Assembly: GCA_964472015.1 (NCBI GenBank)
Contig: CAYYIP010000025.1
Coordinates: forward strand, 1 to 25,376
Origin: JAAYTD01 sp964472015
Lineage (GTDB): Bacteria; Bacteroidota; Ignavibacteria; Kapaibacteriales; UBA2268
Direction of reading: 5' to 3'
DNA: 25,376 nucleotides
The notes below the pieces were generated by a model. The model was not told the origin of the DNA. It did no database searches and saw only the letters and a program-made list of their open reading frames with translations. How positions within the stretch are numbered: position 1 is the first letter of the stretch; every line of letters begins with the position of its first letter. Of the stretch, positions 8,622-16,447 are shown piece by piece. A program made the translations under genes and the position numbers.

Positions 8622-10142
8622 TTATATACTCGTTCTGCCTATTAATTCACTGTAAATAATACATTTACTTATTATATTTTCTAGTTGTTTTGTATTCATC
8701 TTTTCATATTTAGATAATATAAAATTATAAAGTTCTTCGTAATCGTCTGTATCGAAGTTTAATATATCATTATATATTTCTTTATAGTTATTATTTATTG
8801 CTTTTTCTAATTCTTTTATCCCTGCACTTAAAAAATTATCTGTTGGATATGTTGCAGGTTCTTTATTAGGGTCTGCTGTTTTTTTTGTAATATCTTTTGT
8901 AATATCTATATCTTTTATTAATTCTTTATTAGTATCATTATTATTTTCTGCAAATGGATTAAAATAATCTTGTTCTACTATATCGAACGCATCTTCTGCA
9001 ATATCATATTTATTTGAAATATATTTTTTATTGAAACGTACTCCTAATTGATAGAGTTTTATATCTTGGTTAATACTTTCCTCTGTTATTTCATCTTCTG
9101 TATAGAATTCAAAATATGGTAATCTATTCATTTCATCCGGATAGTTGTATAATGTTATATATTTAATCAATTGATCGAAAGCTGTAGAAATTATTTTGCA
9201 ATCATTTTCTATTACGTCTTTTCTTACTTCAAAATGAGTTTTAGACATCGCAAAACTTCCTACTGTATTATTATTTTCTGTTGTTCCTGTTTGAGATAGT
9301 ATTGCCTTACTTATTTCATTATTCAAAAAGTTATTAAAGCTCTCAAATAATGCCGGAGTTACATTAATATTACTATTTGTTGTTACGTCCATCCCTTCAC
9401 CATTACATAATATAATATTATATAATTCTCGTACTTGGTTCATATTACTTATTAATTGTGTAGCTTCTGTATTTTCTACTGTATCATTAAGTTTTACAAC
9501 AGTTAAATCGTTTGCGTGTCGTTCTGTTGCTTTTGCCCAAAACTTTATAGTATTTTTCTTAAAGAAATTCGGCCACCAGCATAAAGATAGTATTGCAACA
9601 CCGTAAGGGTTATCATAGCTTGCTTCGTGTTGTAATAGTAAAAACTTATTTTCATTAATTTTTTCTTTTTCGCCTTTATCTTTTTTGAAATAACAAATAC
9701 CTTGTTCATCAAAATTAAACCAATCATTTGGTCTATTTTTAATATCAACGGGTATTATACGATTACCTTTTATTTGCCATAGTATTTCAAAAACACTATA
9801 ACCATATAAAACTACATCAATCATTTGTGGAATGAGTTTATCTATTTTTAAATTAGCAAATACAGTATCTAAAAAAGTAATATACTCTTTGTTACTGCTT
9901 GTTTGATATTCATTATAAACGATCTTCCATAATAACGAAGCTACTCCACTTTTACGGCTTTGTATTACTGCTCTTGTATGAGCATCATTTAATAATTCTT
10001 TATAAGCATTAGTTTGATCTAATCCTAATTTATTTAATATTAAGTCAGGGTTATACATATCATATTTAGATACTGGTTGCCCTGTTCTTGCATAATAGGA
10101 AGCTACTACTCCTAATATATCATTGTATTTATTCATATTCAT
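8622..10142 (-). CDS. Portal protein, DUF935 / Mu gp29 family
   Basis: The 506-residue product forms the dodecameric vertex through which DNA enters and to which the tail attaches. Family hallmarks are DVVLYGYSVFEILWQIKGNR, IKNRPNDWFNFDEQGICYF, LLLQHEASYDNPYGVAILS and CWWPNFFKKNTIKFWAKATERH, the last being the DUF935 pattern of a tryptophan-rich helix and a glutamate before the portal stem. The segment EISKAILSQTGTTENNNTVGSF fits the later crown/stem part. Length is close to that usual for the family. The gene is preceded by terL (gap 19 bp) and followed by muF (gap 2 bp), the standard Mu order. The first codons read MNMNK, so initiation could be at either Met; the longer form is given. Confidence 0.93.
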   Translation of the reverse strand: MNMNKYNDILGVVASYYARTGQPVSKYDMYNPDLILNKLGLDQTNAYKELLNDAHTRAVIQSRKSGVASLLWKIVYNEYQTSSNKEYITFLDTVFANLKIDKLIPQMIDVVLYGYSVFEILWQIKGNRIIPVDIKNRPNDWFNFDEQGICYFKKDKGEKEKINENKFLLLQHEASYDNPYGVAILSLCWWPNFFKKNTIKFWAKATERHANDLTVVKLNDTVENTEATQLISNMNQVRELYNIILCNGEGMDVTTNSNINVTPALFESFNNFLNNEISKAILSQTGTTENNNTVGSFAMSKTHFEVRKDVIENDCKIISTAFDQLIKYITLYNYPDEMNRLPYFEFYTEDEITEESINQDIKLYQLGVRFNKKYISNKYDIAEDAFDIVEQDYFNPFAENNNDTNKELIKDIDITKDITKKTADPNKEPATYPTDNFLSAGIKELEKAINNNYKEIYNDILNFDTDDYEELYNFILSKYEKMNTKQLENIISKCIIYSELIGRTSI

Positions 10143-10161
10143 ATCTTTATTTATTAGTTAA

Positions 10162-11598
10162 TTAAAATCTATCTAAAATATTATATTCTTTTTTTATGTT
10201 ACTAATATCATCAATAATATAGTTGCTTAAATTTTTATTTTTATAAAATTTATTTTTAAGGTATTGCAGTCCTAGTGTAAACGCATCGACTTGGTCATCG
10301 TGTTTTCCATTAGGGAAGTCTGATAATTCACTTAAAAAATCACCTACCCAAGGAGCATTTTGTTTAATATATACATTTCGTTCTTCTAAAAACGGAGTAA
10401 CTATATATGCACGTGTAGTTTTATCCATTGCTTCTAATTCTTCTATTCTCTTATTGAATATCCTTTTTAATTCTTGTATTAAAGATTTCCCTGATGCTTT
10501 GCCTTCAATACATACTTTATTTGGTTGCCATTTTTCTATTAACAAACGGCCTTGTTTTTTAAGTTCAGGAAATTCAATTTGGCCTCTATATACATCTAAT
10601 AGATATATTTTATTTCCTATTTTTCCAAGTGTACAACACGCACTATAAGAGTTATGTTCTTTTGTTTCATAAGCTGTATCCCATACTTGTATAATATATT
10701 CAGGTTTTATAATCTCATTTTCGTTGTACCAATTCCAATACTCATTTTTAAATATTTGTGCCTCTTCATTAATTGGGTTTTGTTGATACAAAGCATTAAA
10801 CCAAAAATTCCCCATTACTTTTTTTCTTATTAATATATCTTCTAGTGGAAAACGTTCAGGGCATAAAACTTCGCCTTCTTTTCTTCCTAATATATCATTA
10901 GTACCTGCTATTGCAGGTAAATTAATTGTTTTAATCCCGCCAAATAGATTTCTATTTTCAATAATTCGGCCTGTTAAGTCGTCTTTATGCCATCGTGTAG
11001 ATAATAAAATTAATTTTGCATTCTTTTCTAATCTTGTATATAATGTTGAAATAAACCATTGCCAAGTTTTGTCTCTACGATTTCGGCTCATAGCTTCAGC
11101 GTCTGATTTTACTGGATCATCAATTAAGATTAAATCACCTCCCTTTCCTGTTAGCGCTCCATCAACACCTGTTCCTATTACCCCACCTCCATATTGTGTA
11201 TAAAATTCGTGTTGGGTATGTTTTGTTAATGAAACACCTTTTAATCTACCATAGTGCAGCATTAAATCTCTTATTCGTAAAGTAAATGTTTCTGTTAATC
11301 GCATCCCGTATGTAGTTAATATTATTTTTATTGTTGGGATATTCATAAGTAACCAAAATATTAACCAATGACTTATATACTCACTTTTCCCGTGTCTTGG
11401 TGGGATGCTTATTTGTAATATCTGTAACTTACTATTAAATATAAAGTTTAATATCTCTTTTTCTATATGTTGTATATATTTATATGGCTTATATCTAAAT
11501 TTTGTTAAATGACAAGCATAACCTAAGGGAGTATTTAATTCTATTTTACTTATATTATTAGTAGTTATGTTTGTATTGCTGTTAATTATCCTTATCAT
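10162..11598 (-). CDS. Terminase large subunit (ATPase and nuclease)
   Basis: This 478-residue protein is the DNA-packaging motor. The N-terminal ATPase has Walker A PPRHGKS (66-72), Walker B LILIDD (156-161) and a coupling motif LSTRWH (199-204). The C-terminal RNase H-like nuclease has VWDTAYET (D307), VCIEGKASG (E365) and GKHDDQVDAF (D434, D435, D438), the acidic residues expected to hold two metal ions. All key residues are present, so the enzyme should be active. The start codon overlaps the end of the putative terS gene by 17 bp, indicating translational coupling. The order terS-terL-portal-muF matches Mu-like packaging modules. Confidence 0.96.
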   Translation of the reverse strand: MIRIINSNTNITTNNISKIELNTPLGYACHLTKFRYKPYKYIQHIEKEILNFIFNSKLQILQISIPPRHGKSEYISHWLIFWLLMNIPTIKIILTTYGMRLTETFTLRIRDLMLHYGRLKGVSLTKHTQHEFYTQYGGGVIGTGVDGALTGKGGDLILIDDPVKSDAEAMSRNRRDKTWQWFISTLYTRLEKNAKLILLSTRWHKDDLTGRIIENRNLFGGIKTINLPAIAGTNDILGRKEGEVLCPERFPLEDILIRKKVMGNFWFNALYQQNPINEEAQIFKNEYWNWYNENEIIKPEYIIQVWDTAYETKEHNSYSACCTLGKIGNKIYLLDVYRGQIEFPELKKQGRLLIEKWQPNKVCIEGKASGKSLIQELKRIFNKRIEELEAMDKTTRAYIVTPFLEERNVYIKQNAPWVGDFLSELSDFPNGKHDDQVDAFTLGLQYLKNKFYKNKNLSNYIIDDISNIKKEYNILDRF

Positions 11599-12184
11599 TA
11601 TTATTTATCTTTTCTAAATTGTTTATATATTTATTTTGTAACTCTAAGGCATTATGTATATTATCAATGTCTATTGTTTGAGTTAAAGTTAATACGTCAT
11701 TTATTGCTGTGTAATCATTTAGATACAGTCCATATAATTTATTTAATTCAGTAATGGCATTTAATTTTGTAGTCATTTCGTTTTTATTTTCATTATTAGA
11801 ATTTGCTATAATAAATTTTATTCTACTTTCAGCTTCGGCCATTAATTCCTCTTTACTTCGTTTTTGGAAATTATTTAATATAGTTTTATTAGCAAGTTCT
11901 AATAAGTATTCAAATTCTTTTTCAATTTTTGCGTTTTTACGTTTTGGTAAAAACACGGCTCTATATTGTGTTTCGTATTCTTCACACACTAAGGGATATA
12001 AGAAACCTACATTATAGACTATATTTTTTATTCTAGTAGGATTAAAACATTTATTTAAATAAAAAATTAGTACATCTACTTTCTCAACATCATTAGTTAT
12101 ATATTTTGTTGTAGCTCCTTTTGCTTTTCTTTGCTTGTTAGCTTTTTCTATATCAAACATTATATCATCATCTATATTATTCAT
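11582..12184 (-). CDS. Putative terminase small subunit
   Basis: The 200-residue product has no motif I can name with certainty. It is placed directly before terL, with a 17-bp overlap, where the DNA-recognition subunit normally lies. The sequence is charged and helical: a lysine-rich N-terminus, a possible DNA-binding segment (LIFYLNKCFNPTRIKNIVY), and a long helical C-terminal half (ELMAEAESRIKFI, then AITELNKLYGLY) compatible with the oligomerisation core of small terminases. The start is supported by AAGG at 12193-12196, 8 nt upstream. Function is inferred from position and composition only; another early packaging factor is possible. Confidence 0.55.
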   Translation of the reverse strand: MNNIDDDIMFDIEKANKQRKAKGATTKYITNDVEKVDVLIFYLNKCFNPTRIKNIVYNVGFLYPLVCEEYETQYRAVFLPKRKNAKIEKEFEYLLELANKTILNNFQKRSKEELMAEAESRIKFIIANSNNENKNEMTTKLNAITELNKLYGLYLNDYTAINDVLTLTQTIDIDNIHNALELQNKYINNLEKINNNDKDN

Positions 12185-12227
12185 ATTATTTACCTTATTT
12201 ATAAACTTTTTTTCATAGTATAAAATA

Positions 12228-12258
12228 AAAATCTATATTTTTTATTCTAAAATACAAA
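12228..12258 (-). promoter_or_regulatory. Candidate promoter of the packaging operon
   Basis: On the minus strand, TTTG (12258-12255) is followed after 19 bp by TAGATTTT (12235-12228), seven of eight matches to TAnnTTTG. This would start transcription about 30-40 bp before the terS start codon at 12184. The last G of the -7 consensus is missing, so the call is tentative. No equally good element was found for the plus-strand gene starting at 12353. Confidence 0.3.
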
Positions 12259-12352
12259 TGTTTTTATGAAACTATAACTTTTTTAGTTAAAAAACTTGTT
12301 TTTAAAAAAAACTGTGTTGTATATTGTTTTAGAAAACTTATATGAGGAAATT

Positions 12353-13618
12353 ATGATTTTATTAAAGAATATTGAAATTTTCAAAGCAGGTAGGTTTGTA
12401 GATAGTAACGGGACTGAGGCTACATTTACTATTGATGATTTGAAAAAAATTGCAGACAAATATAATAATGCAATAAAAGAAAATAAAAATTTAGATGCCC
12501 CTGTTATATTAGGACATAAATTTGATACTGATACACCAGCAGCGGGTTGGATTAAACAGTTATATGTAGTCAAGGATAGTTTATACGCTGATTTCACTGT
12601 AAATGATGATATATATAAACGAATACAAAATGAAGAGTTTAAGAAAGTATCTATATCCATAGCAGGAGAAGCAGGAAATTATGAAATTGTACATATCGGA
12701 TTATTAGGTGGAGTTGCGCCAGCTGTTAAAGGAATGGAAAGTATAAAACTTAATGAATTACGTACAAAATTTATATTTAATTTTTGCGTTTTTGATAAAA
12801 CTAAAATAACAATAGAAAATATAGAGCAAAAAAACAATAAAGATAATAAAAATAATAAAGACACAAAAGAAAAAAACATTAATAAACACAATTTTAATAA
12901 CATTTTTATAGGAATTTTAAATATGAATGAAATGCAACAAGAATTTTTAAAAGGACTTTTAGAAATTCTAAACAAATCATTGCCGGAAGGGATGGATGCA
13001 GAAGCAATAACTAACTTACAAAAAGCAATAACAGAGTATTTCACTGCTAACATTTCTAAATTACAAGAGGAAAAGAAAAAAGAAACAGAAGAACCAGAAA
13101 AAGTACAATTAAATGAACAACCAGGAAATAATACATTAGAGTTTTCTGCTTTACAAAAAGAATTTAAAGAGGAATTAGCAAAACAGGAACAGAAAATAAA
13201 ATTATTAGTACAATCAAATGAAGAGTATAAAAAAGAAATACGAATAAAACAATTTAATGAAAAAGCTAAGGAATTAGTAACCAAAGGCATCATAATGCCG
13301 GGGAACGAAGCTGAATATATTAAAATTTGTGAATTTGCTTATACTCAAGACGATCCTAAATTTAATTTTACTGAAGTTTTTGACAAATTCATTACAACTG
13401 CGTTTTACAAACAAGATGAGAATTTATTTAAAGATTTTAGCGAAGGCAAAGAAAGAAAAAATAAAGCAACAACAAATAAGAGTTTAAATATCCCTGAATG
13501 GGCTAGTGCAGACCCTGCAGAAATTGCTCTTACTAAAAAAATAAATGAATATGCAGAAAAGAATAAAACAACATTTGAAGTTGCTTTTGATACATTATCT
13601 AAAAAAGGAGAAATATAA
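12353..13618 (+). CDS. Mu I-like prohead protease fused to scaffold
   Basis: The 421-residue product joins an N-terminal protease to a C-terminal scaffold. Residues 1 to about 150 carry the Mu I pattern: IEIFKAGRFVDSNGTEATFT, APVILGHKFDTDTPAAGWI, a SLYADFTV strand, KKVSISIAGEAG and IVHIGLLGGVAPAVKGM. By analogy with other prohead proteases the conserved His in LGHK and Ser in VSIS may be catalytic. An Asn/Lys-rich low-complexity linker (about 165-190) leads into a helical Glu/Lys-rich scaffold. The ATG at 12353 is preferred over an upstream in-frame TTG at 12296 because it has GAGG nearby and because family similarity begins right after it. The gene opens the plus-strand head operon; the capsid gene follows after 2 bp. 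Confidence 0.88.
   Translation: MILLKNIEIFKAGRFVDSNGTEATFTIDDLKKIADKYNNAIKENKNLDAPVILGHKFDTDTPAAGWIKQLYVVKDSLYADFTVNDDIYKRIQNEEFKKVSISIAGEAGNYEIVHIGLLGGVAPAVKGMESIKLNELRTKFIFNFCVFDKTKITIENIEQKNNKDNKNNKDTKEKNINKHNFNNIFIGILNMNEMQQEFLKGLLEILNKSLPEGMDAEAITNLQKAITEYFTANISKLQEEKKKETEEPEKVQLNEQPGNNTLEFSALQKEFKEELAKQEQKIKLLVQSNEEYKKEIRIKQFNEKAKELVTKGIIMPGNEAEYIKICEFAYTQDDPKFNFTEVFDKFITTAFYKQDENLFKDFSEGKERKNKATTNKSLNIPEWASADPAEIALTKKINEYAEKNKTTFEVAFDTLSKKGEI
12923..13618 (+). CDS. Probable independent scaffold protein from an internal start
   Basis: An in-frame ATG at 12923 would yield a 231-residue scaffold (MNEMQQEFLKGLLEILNK...). It is preceded by ATAGGAA at 12908-12914, with AGGA 9 nt from the ATG, and sits exactly at the junction between the low-complexity linker and the helical C-terminal region. 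In phage Mu the scaffold Z is made in this way from within the protease gene I. The product is rich in coiled coil (EFKEELAKQEQKIKLLVQ) and lacks the protease motifs. The site is visible; its use is inferred. Confidence 0.6.
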   Translation: MNEMQQEFLKGLLEILNKSLPEGMDAEAITNLQKAITEYFTANISKLQEEKKKETEEPEKVQLNEQPGNNTLEFSALQKEFKEELAKQEQKIKLLVQSNEEYKKEIRIKQFNEKAKELVTKGIIMPGNEAEYIKICEFAYTQDDPKFNFTEVFDKFITTAFYKQDENLFKDFSEGKERKNKATTNKSLNIPEWASADPAEIALTKKINEYAEKNKTTFEVAFDTLSKKGEI

Positions 13619-13620
13619 TT

Positions 13621-14574
13621 ATGTATAAAAACGATTTAGCAATAGTATCCCCAATACTTACAAATATTGCAATAGGTTATAGTAATGCAACATTTGTTGC
13701 AAATAGATTATTGCCTGAGGTTCGTGTACAATCTCAAACAGGTAATATAATGAAATGGGGTAAAGATAGTTTCTTAACTTATAATACTTTACGAGCTCCT
13801 AGAGGAGACAATAATATTGTTGATCCGTCTTTTGCAACAACAATTGGTTATGTTTGCGATGAACATTCTCTTACAACTCCTTTGGACATTAAACAAGAAA
13901 TAAATGTTGCAGCGGATCCACAACAACTTAAATTTGCAAATACAAAAAAATTAAGAAATAACTTATTATTATCATTAGAATATGATAAATTGACTTATTT
14001 ACAAAATACAAATAATTATGGAGCATCAAATAAAGCAACTTTACTTGATGATTTTTTTAATGAAGATGCTGTTAATCCTATTTTATATTTAAAAACAAAG
14101 ATGGACTATCTTGCAAGCAATATGATAGGGTTATTACCTAATTTAATGGTATGTAATTATAAAGTATTAAGTTATATTCTTAATAATCCGAAGACACGTG
14201 CATATTTTACTAATAACACACCTGCAGACGTAATCCCAACAAAAGAAAGTGTTGCAAAATTATTAGGTTTAAGTGAAATTATTGTAGCAAATGCAAAATA
14301 CTCAACTAATAAATCTACATTTCTTGATATTTGGGGCAATAAGATTTTATTATTGTATTCTTCTACTCCTACAGGTACGGAAAGTGCTAGTGAATTTTTA
14401 CCTAATTTCGGATATACTTTATTATATCAACCTGTTTATGTTGATACATTCCCAAATCCAGGAAATACTATTGAGTACATAAGATGTACAGAAGTTTCAA
14501 CATACAAAATAACAGGTTCGGATGCTGGTTATTTAATAACTAATCCTATTGATCCAACAGTATATTCTGCATAG
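13621..14574 (+). CDS. Major capsid protein (HK97-fold family)
   Basis: This 317-residue protein is the probable shell subunit. It follows the protease/scaffold gene by 2 bp and is preceded by GGAG at 13607-13610. The N-terminus (ILTNIAIGYSNATFVANRLLPEVRV, then GNIMKWGKDSFLTYNTLRAPRG) and the following YVCDEHSLTTPLDIKQEINVAADP match the pattern of capsid proteins found after I-type proteases, including the arm, the E-loop region and the long spine helix (PQQLKFANTKKLRNNLLLSLEYDKL). The segment NLMVCNYKVLSYILNNPK and the C-terminal strands fit the A and P domains. No N-terminal delta domain is seen, which suits a separate scaffold. Stop codon is TAG, overlapping the ribosome site of the next gene. 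Confidence 0.88.
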   Translation: MYKNDLAIVSPILTNIAIGYSNATFVANRLLPEVRVQSQTGNIMKWGKDSFLTYNTLRAPRGDNNIVDPSFATTIGYVCDEHSLTTPLDIKQEINVAADPQQLKFANTKKLRNNLLLSLEYDKLTYLQNTNNYGASNKATLLDDFFNEDAVNPILYLKTKMDYLASNMIGLLPNLMVCNYKVLSYILNNPKTRAYFTNNTPADVIPTKESVAKLLGLSEIIVANAKYSTNKSTFLDIWGNKILLLYSSTPTGTESASEFLPNFGYTLLYQPVYVDTFPNPGNTIEYIRCTEVSTYKITGSDAGYLITNPIDPTVYSA

Positions 14575-14585
14575 GAGAAAATAAG

Positions 14586-14762
14586 ATGAATGATAAAGAA
14601 TTAAATAAAAATAATAAAGAATTAGATAAGAAAAATGAAACAAGTTATATTGTTACTGAAACTTTTGACTATCAAAAAAAAACATATATAACAGGCTGTA
14701 AATTTACACCTGCAGACGAAAAAGAATATAATAAATTAAAAGAATTTTTAATAAAGGAGTAA
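14586..14762 (+). CDS. Small protein in the Mu gp35 position
   Basis: A 58-residue ORF starts at ATG 14586, 8 nt after AGGAG (14573-14577), and ends 6 bp before the next gene. The N-terminal 20 residues are Asn/Lys-rich and likely disordered. The rest (YIVTETFDYQKKTYITGCKF, TPADEKEYNKLKEFLIKE) looks like a small beta hairpin and terminal helix. It lies between the capsid gene and the gp36-like gene, where Mu has gp35, and the ITGCKFTPADEKEYNKL stretch vaguely recalls the short gp35-type module. The assignment rests mainly on position; the gene itself is well supported by its ribosome site and spacing. Confidence 0.6.
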   Translation: MNDKELNKNNKELDKKNETSYIVTETFDYQKKTYITGCKFTPADEKEYNKLKEFLIKE

Positions 14763-14780
14763 TATAAAATGGGAACATAT
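14760..14780 (+). repeat. 21-bp repeat over a start codon, copy 1
   Basis: These 21 bp around the start of the cement gene are identical to 15198-15218 around the start of the gp36-like gene. Both proteins therefore begin MGTY. This copy is preceded by AAGGAG. Confidence 0.7.
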
Positions 14781-15131
14781 CCAAAAATAACACAAAAAAT
14801 TGTAGGAGCAAATGGGAATTTAGTTGCTGGTGAAGCTTTAACTGCTTTTACATTTGTAAAGGTATCTAATGGGAAGTTAGTAGCTGCGGGAGCAGGTGAA
14901 ACACCTGTTGGAGTGGTTAAATTAGCTGCCGAAAAAGACGAAAACGTAACTTATTATTTTAAGTCTATTGTTCCTGTTGTTGCTAGTGCTGCTATTGCGG
15001 AAGGTGCGAATGTTTCTTGCGCTGCAAGTGGTAAAGCAGTTACAACGGCAGCAAGTGCTTTTATAGTTGGAGTATGCGTTGAAGCTGCAGCTGCTGAAGG
15101 TGATCTTGCAATGGTACAATTGTTGATTTAA
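14769..15131 (+). CDS. Capsid cement / head decoration protein (DUF2190-like)
   Basis: The 120-residue, Ala- and Val-rich product resembles capsid cement proteins that stabilise the shell: alternating short strands (AFTFVKVSNGKLVAAG, TPVGVVKL, NVTYYFKSIVPVVASAAI, GANVSCAASGKAVTTAASA, FIVGVCVEAAAAEGDLAMVQL) with the GVV and VGVCVE returns typical of the DUF2190 beta-barrel. A strong AAGGAG site (14754-14759) and less AT-biased codons suggest high expression, as expected for a stoichiometric shell component. The gene ends 14 bp before a clear terminator, so capsid, small protein and cement protein share an abundant transcript. Its first bases repeat those of the next gene (see the 21-bp repeat). 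Confidence 0.75.
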   Translation: MGTYPKITQKIVGANGNLVAGEALTAFTFVKVSNGKLVAAGAGETPVGVVKLAAEKDENVTYYFKSIVPVVASAAIAEGANVSCAASGKAVTTAASAFIVGVCVEAAAAEGDLAMVQLLI

Positions 15132-15145
15132 GAAAAAGAAAAAAA

Positions 15146-15195
15146 AGGAAGTCTAATTTTCTTATAGACTTCCTAACTTTTTAATTATTTTTTTA
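15146..15195 (+). terminator. Rho-independent terminator after the capsid genes
   Basis: A perfect 10-bp stem AGGAAGTCTA (15146-15155) / TAGACTTCCT (15165-15174) with a 9-nt loop is preceded by an A-run and followed by a T-rich tail ending in a run of seven T around 15188-15194. It should reduce transcription beyond the cement gene and so raise capsid over connector gene expression. Confidence 0.85.
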
Positions 15196-15197
15196 TA

Positions 15198-15218
15198 TAA
15201 TATAAAATGGGAACATAT
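15198..15218 (+). repeat. 21-bp repeat over a start codon, copy 2
   Basis: Identical to 14760-14780 but lying just after the terminator T-tract and without an upstream GGAG, so the duplicated segment does not include a Shine-Dalgarno site. Confidence 0.7.
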
Positions 15219-15650
15219 ACACAATATACAACACTTAATGAAATAACAGAGTACCACGATGATAGAATTTTAAATCAATTAAGTTTTGATACAGGCGATG
15301 AAAGCGAAATTGATACAGATGTTATTGAGAGTATAATAAAATCAATGAATAACTTTATTGATGGGTATGTAAAATATAAATATATAACTCCTATTGCGAA
15401 TGAAAAAATTCCAGATTATTTAAAAGCAATAGCAAGATTTTTGGTTATATATGAGTTACATATAAGACGGCATAATTACGTAACAAACGAAGTTATGAAC
15501 GTATATAATAGTTATATCAAGCAGTTAGAAAAAATAAAGGATGGAATAGTTTTATTAGATTTAGATTTATTAAATGATTACATAGGAAGTAAATTGTATA
15601 TTAGTACAAAGCCAGCAGTTTTTACAAATGAGATATTAAACAAGTATTAA
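15207..15650 (+). CDS. Mu gp36-like head-tail connector (DUF1320)
   Basis: The 147-residue product fits the DUF1320/gp36 family of head-completion proteins: an N-terminal YTTLNEITEYHDDRILNQLS, an acidic turn (GDESEIDTDVIESIIKSMNN), FIDGYVKYKYITPI, a PDYLKAIARFLVIYELHIRR helix and a C-terminal helix ending LEKIKDGIVLLDL, which matches the family pattern of a final kxIxxGxxxL. Such proteins extend the portal ring and seal DNA. No Shine-Dalgarno site precedes the ATG. It follows the terminator and leads into the gp37-like gene after 4 bp, the Mu order. Confidence 0.8.
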   Translation: MGTYTQYTTLNEITEYHDDRILNQLSFDTGDESEIDTDVIESIIKSMNNFIDGYVKYKYITPIANEKIPDYLKAIARFLVIYELHIRRHNYVTNEVMNVYNSYIKQLEKIKDGIVLLDLDLLNDYIGSKLYISTKPAVFTNEILNKY

Positions 15651-15654
15651 GACA

Positions 15655-16095
15655 ATGGAAAAAAGTTTAGTAGAACACACAAAAACATTACTTAAAAATG
15701 AATTTCACGATGAATTTTTAATCGATGGGTATCCAGTTTCATTTGAAGATTATGTTTTGCATCATTCAAACGGTGCATTATTAATTAAATGTGTAGGTGA
15801 AACTGTACAAATGGCTACTAATTCTACTAATAGTATATATCGTTATCAACAATATGGACTGTATGAAATAAGAATAATAATTCAAATCTTGTTGCAAAAA
15901 GTAAAATTAAGAGGCGAAACAGATGTTGAAGCAGTAAGCGATTTAACAACAAGAATAAAGAGGGCATTAAGAACAGTATTAAATAACAAAATATTATATT
16001 ATGTAGGTTCGTCTGAAGCAAGTTTTGATACTCGTAACCGTTGGTATACTCGAACAGTTGAGTTTGTATTTCCATATATAAAAGATGTGAGGTAA
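15655..16095 (+). CDS. Mu gp37-like tail terminator candidate
   Basis: This 146-residue protein lies directly after the gp36 homologue, as Mu gp37 (DUF1834) does. It begins with a helix (SLVEHTKTLLKNEF), followed by strands and a loop (GALLIKCVGETVQM), YRYQQYGLYEIRIIIQILLQK, then a long helix (DVEAVSDLTTRIKRALRTVL) and a closing strand pair (WYTRTVEFVFPYIKDV). This alpha/beta layout is that of tail terminator or head-tail joining proteins. The match to the family is based on position and secondary-structure order more than on sequence signatures. Confidence 0.55.
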   Translation: MEKSLVEHTKTLLKNEFHDEFLIDGYPVSFEDYVLHHSNGALLIKCVGETVQMATNSTNSIYRYQQYGLYEIRIIIQILLQKVKLRGETDVEAVSDLTTRIKRALRTVLNNKILYYVGSSEASFDTRNRWYTRTVEFVFPYIKDVR

Positions 16096-16099
16096 TAAG

Positions 16100-16447
16100 A
16101 TGGAATTTATATCAGCACTTGCTATTGCAATTGTATCAATAACAAGCTTATTTTTAGGTCTCTTATATAGTTATCTAAGAGTAAAAAAGGAAGTTAAAGA
16201 GGAACGTATAAACAAAGAAGAAATAACAAAAGAGTATTATCAAAAATATGTAACTTCTATTGAAAGGATATTTAATCCTCATCAAGAGAAATTAGACAGT
16301 GTAGAAAAAAAAGTAAAAAACTTAGAAATAGATGTTAATAATCATACTATGCAAATAGGTGAATTAAAAGCATCAGATGATAAAATAAATGAACGCATAG
16401 ATAGTATGCTATTAAATAAAAAAAATGTTACAACAAGGAGTAAATAA
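16100..16447 (+). CDS. Membrane-anchored coiled-coil protein
   Basis: The 115-residue product has one N-terminal transmembrane segment (residues about 4-27, ISALAIAIVSITSLFLGLLY) and a charged helical remainder with heptad-like spacing (about 30-105, KLDSVEKKVKNLEIDVNNHT). GAGG at 16089-16092 gives a good start. The stop overlaps the next start by one base (TAATG), so it is coupled to the putative holin gene. It opens the lysis cassette and could be a holin partner, antiholin or accessory lysis factor. No family is recognised with confidence. Confidence 0.7.
   Translation: MEFISALAIAIVSITSLFLGLLYSYLRVKKEVKEERINKEEITKEYYQKYVTSIERIFNPHQEKLDSVEKKVKNLEIDVNNHTMQIGELKASDDKINERIDSMLLNKKNVTTRSK

Noticed and set aside
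12296..12352. Upstream TTG start adding 19 residues to the protease
   Set aside because: No ribosome site at TTG 12296, the extra residues do not resemble the family N-terminus, and ATG 12353 has GAGG just upstream.
12679..13293. Minus-strand open frame opposite the protease/scaffold gene
   Set aside because: Ser/Phe/Cys-rich shadow of the Lys/Glu-rich scaffold; the plus strand has the family motifs and good ribosome sites.
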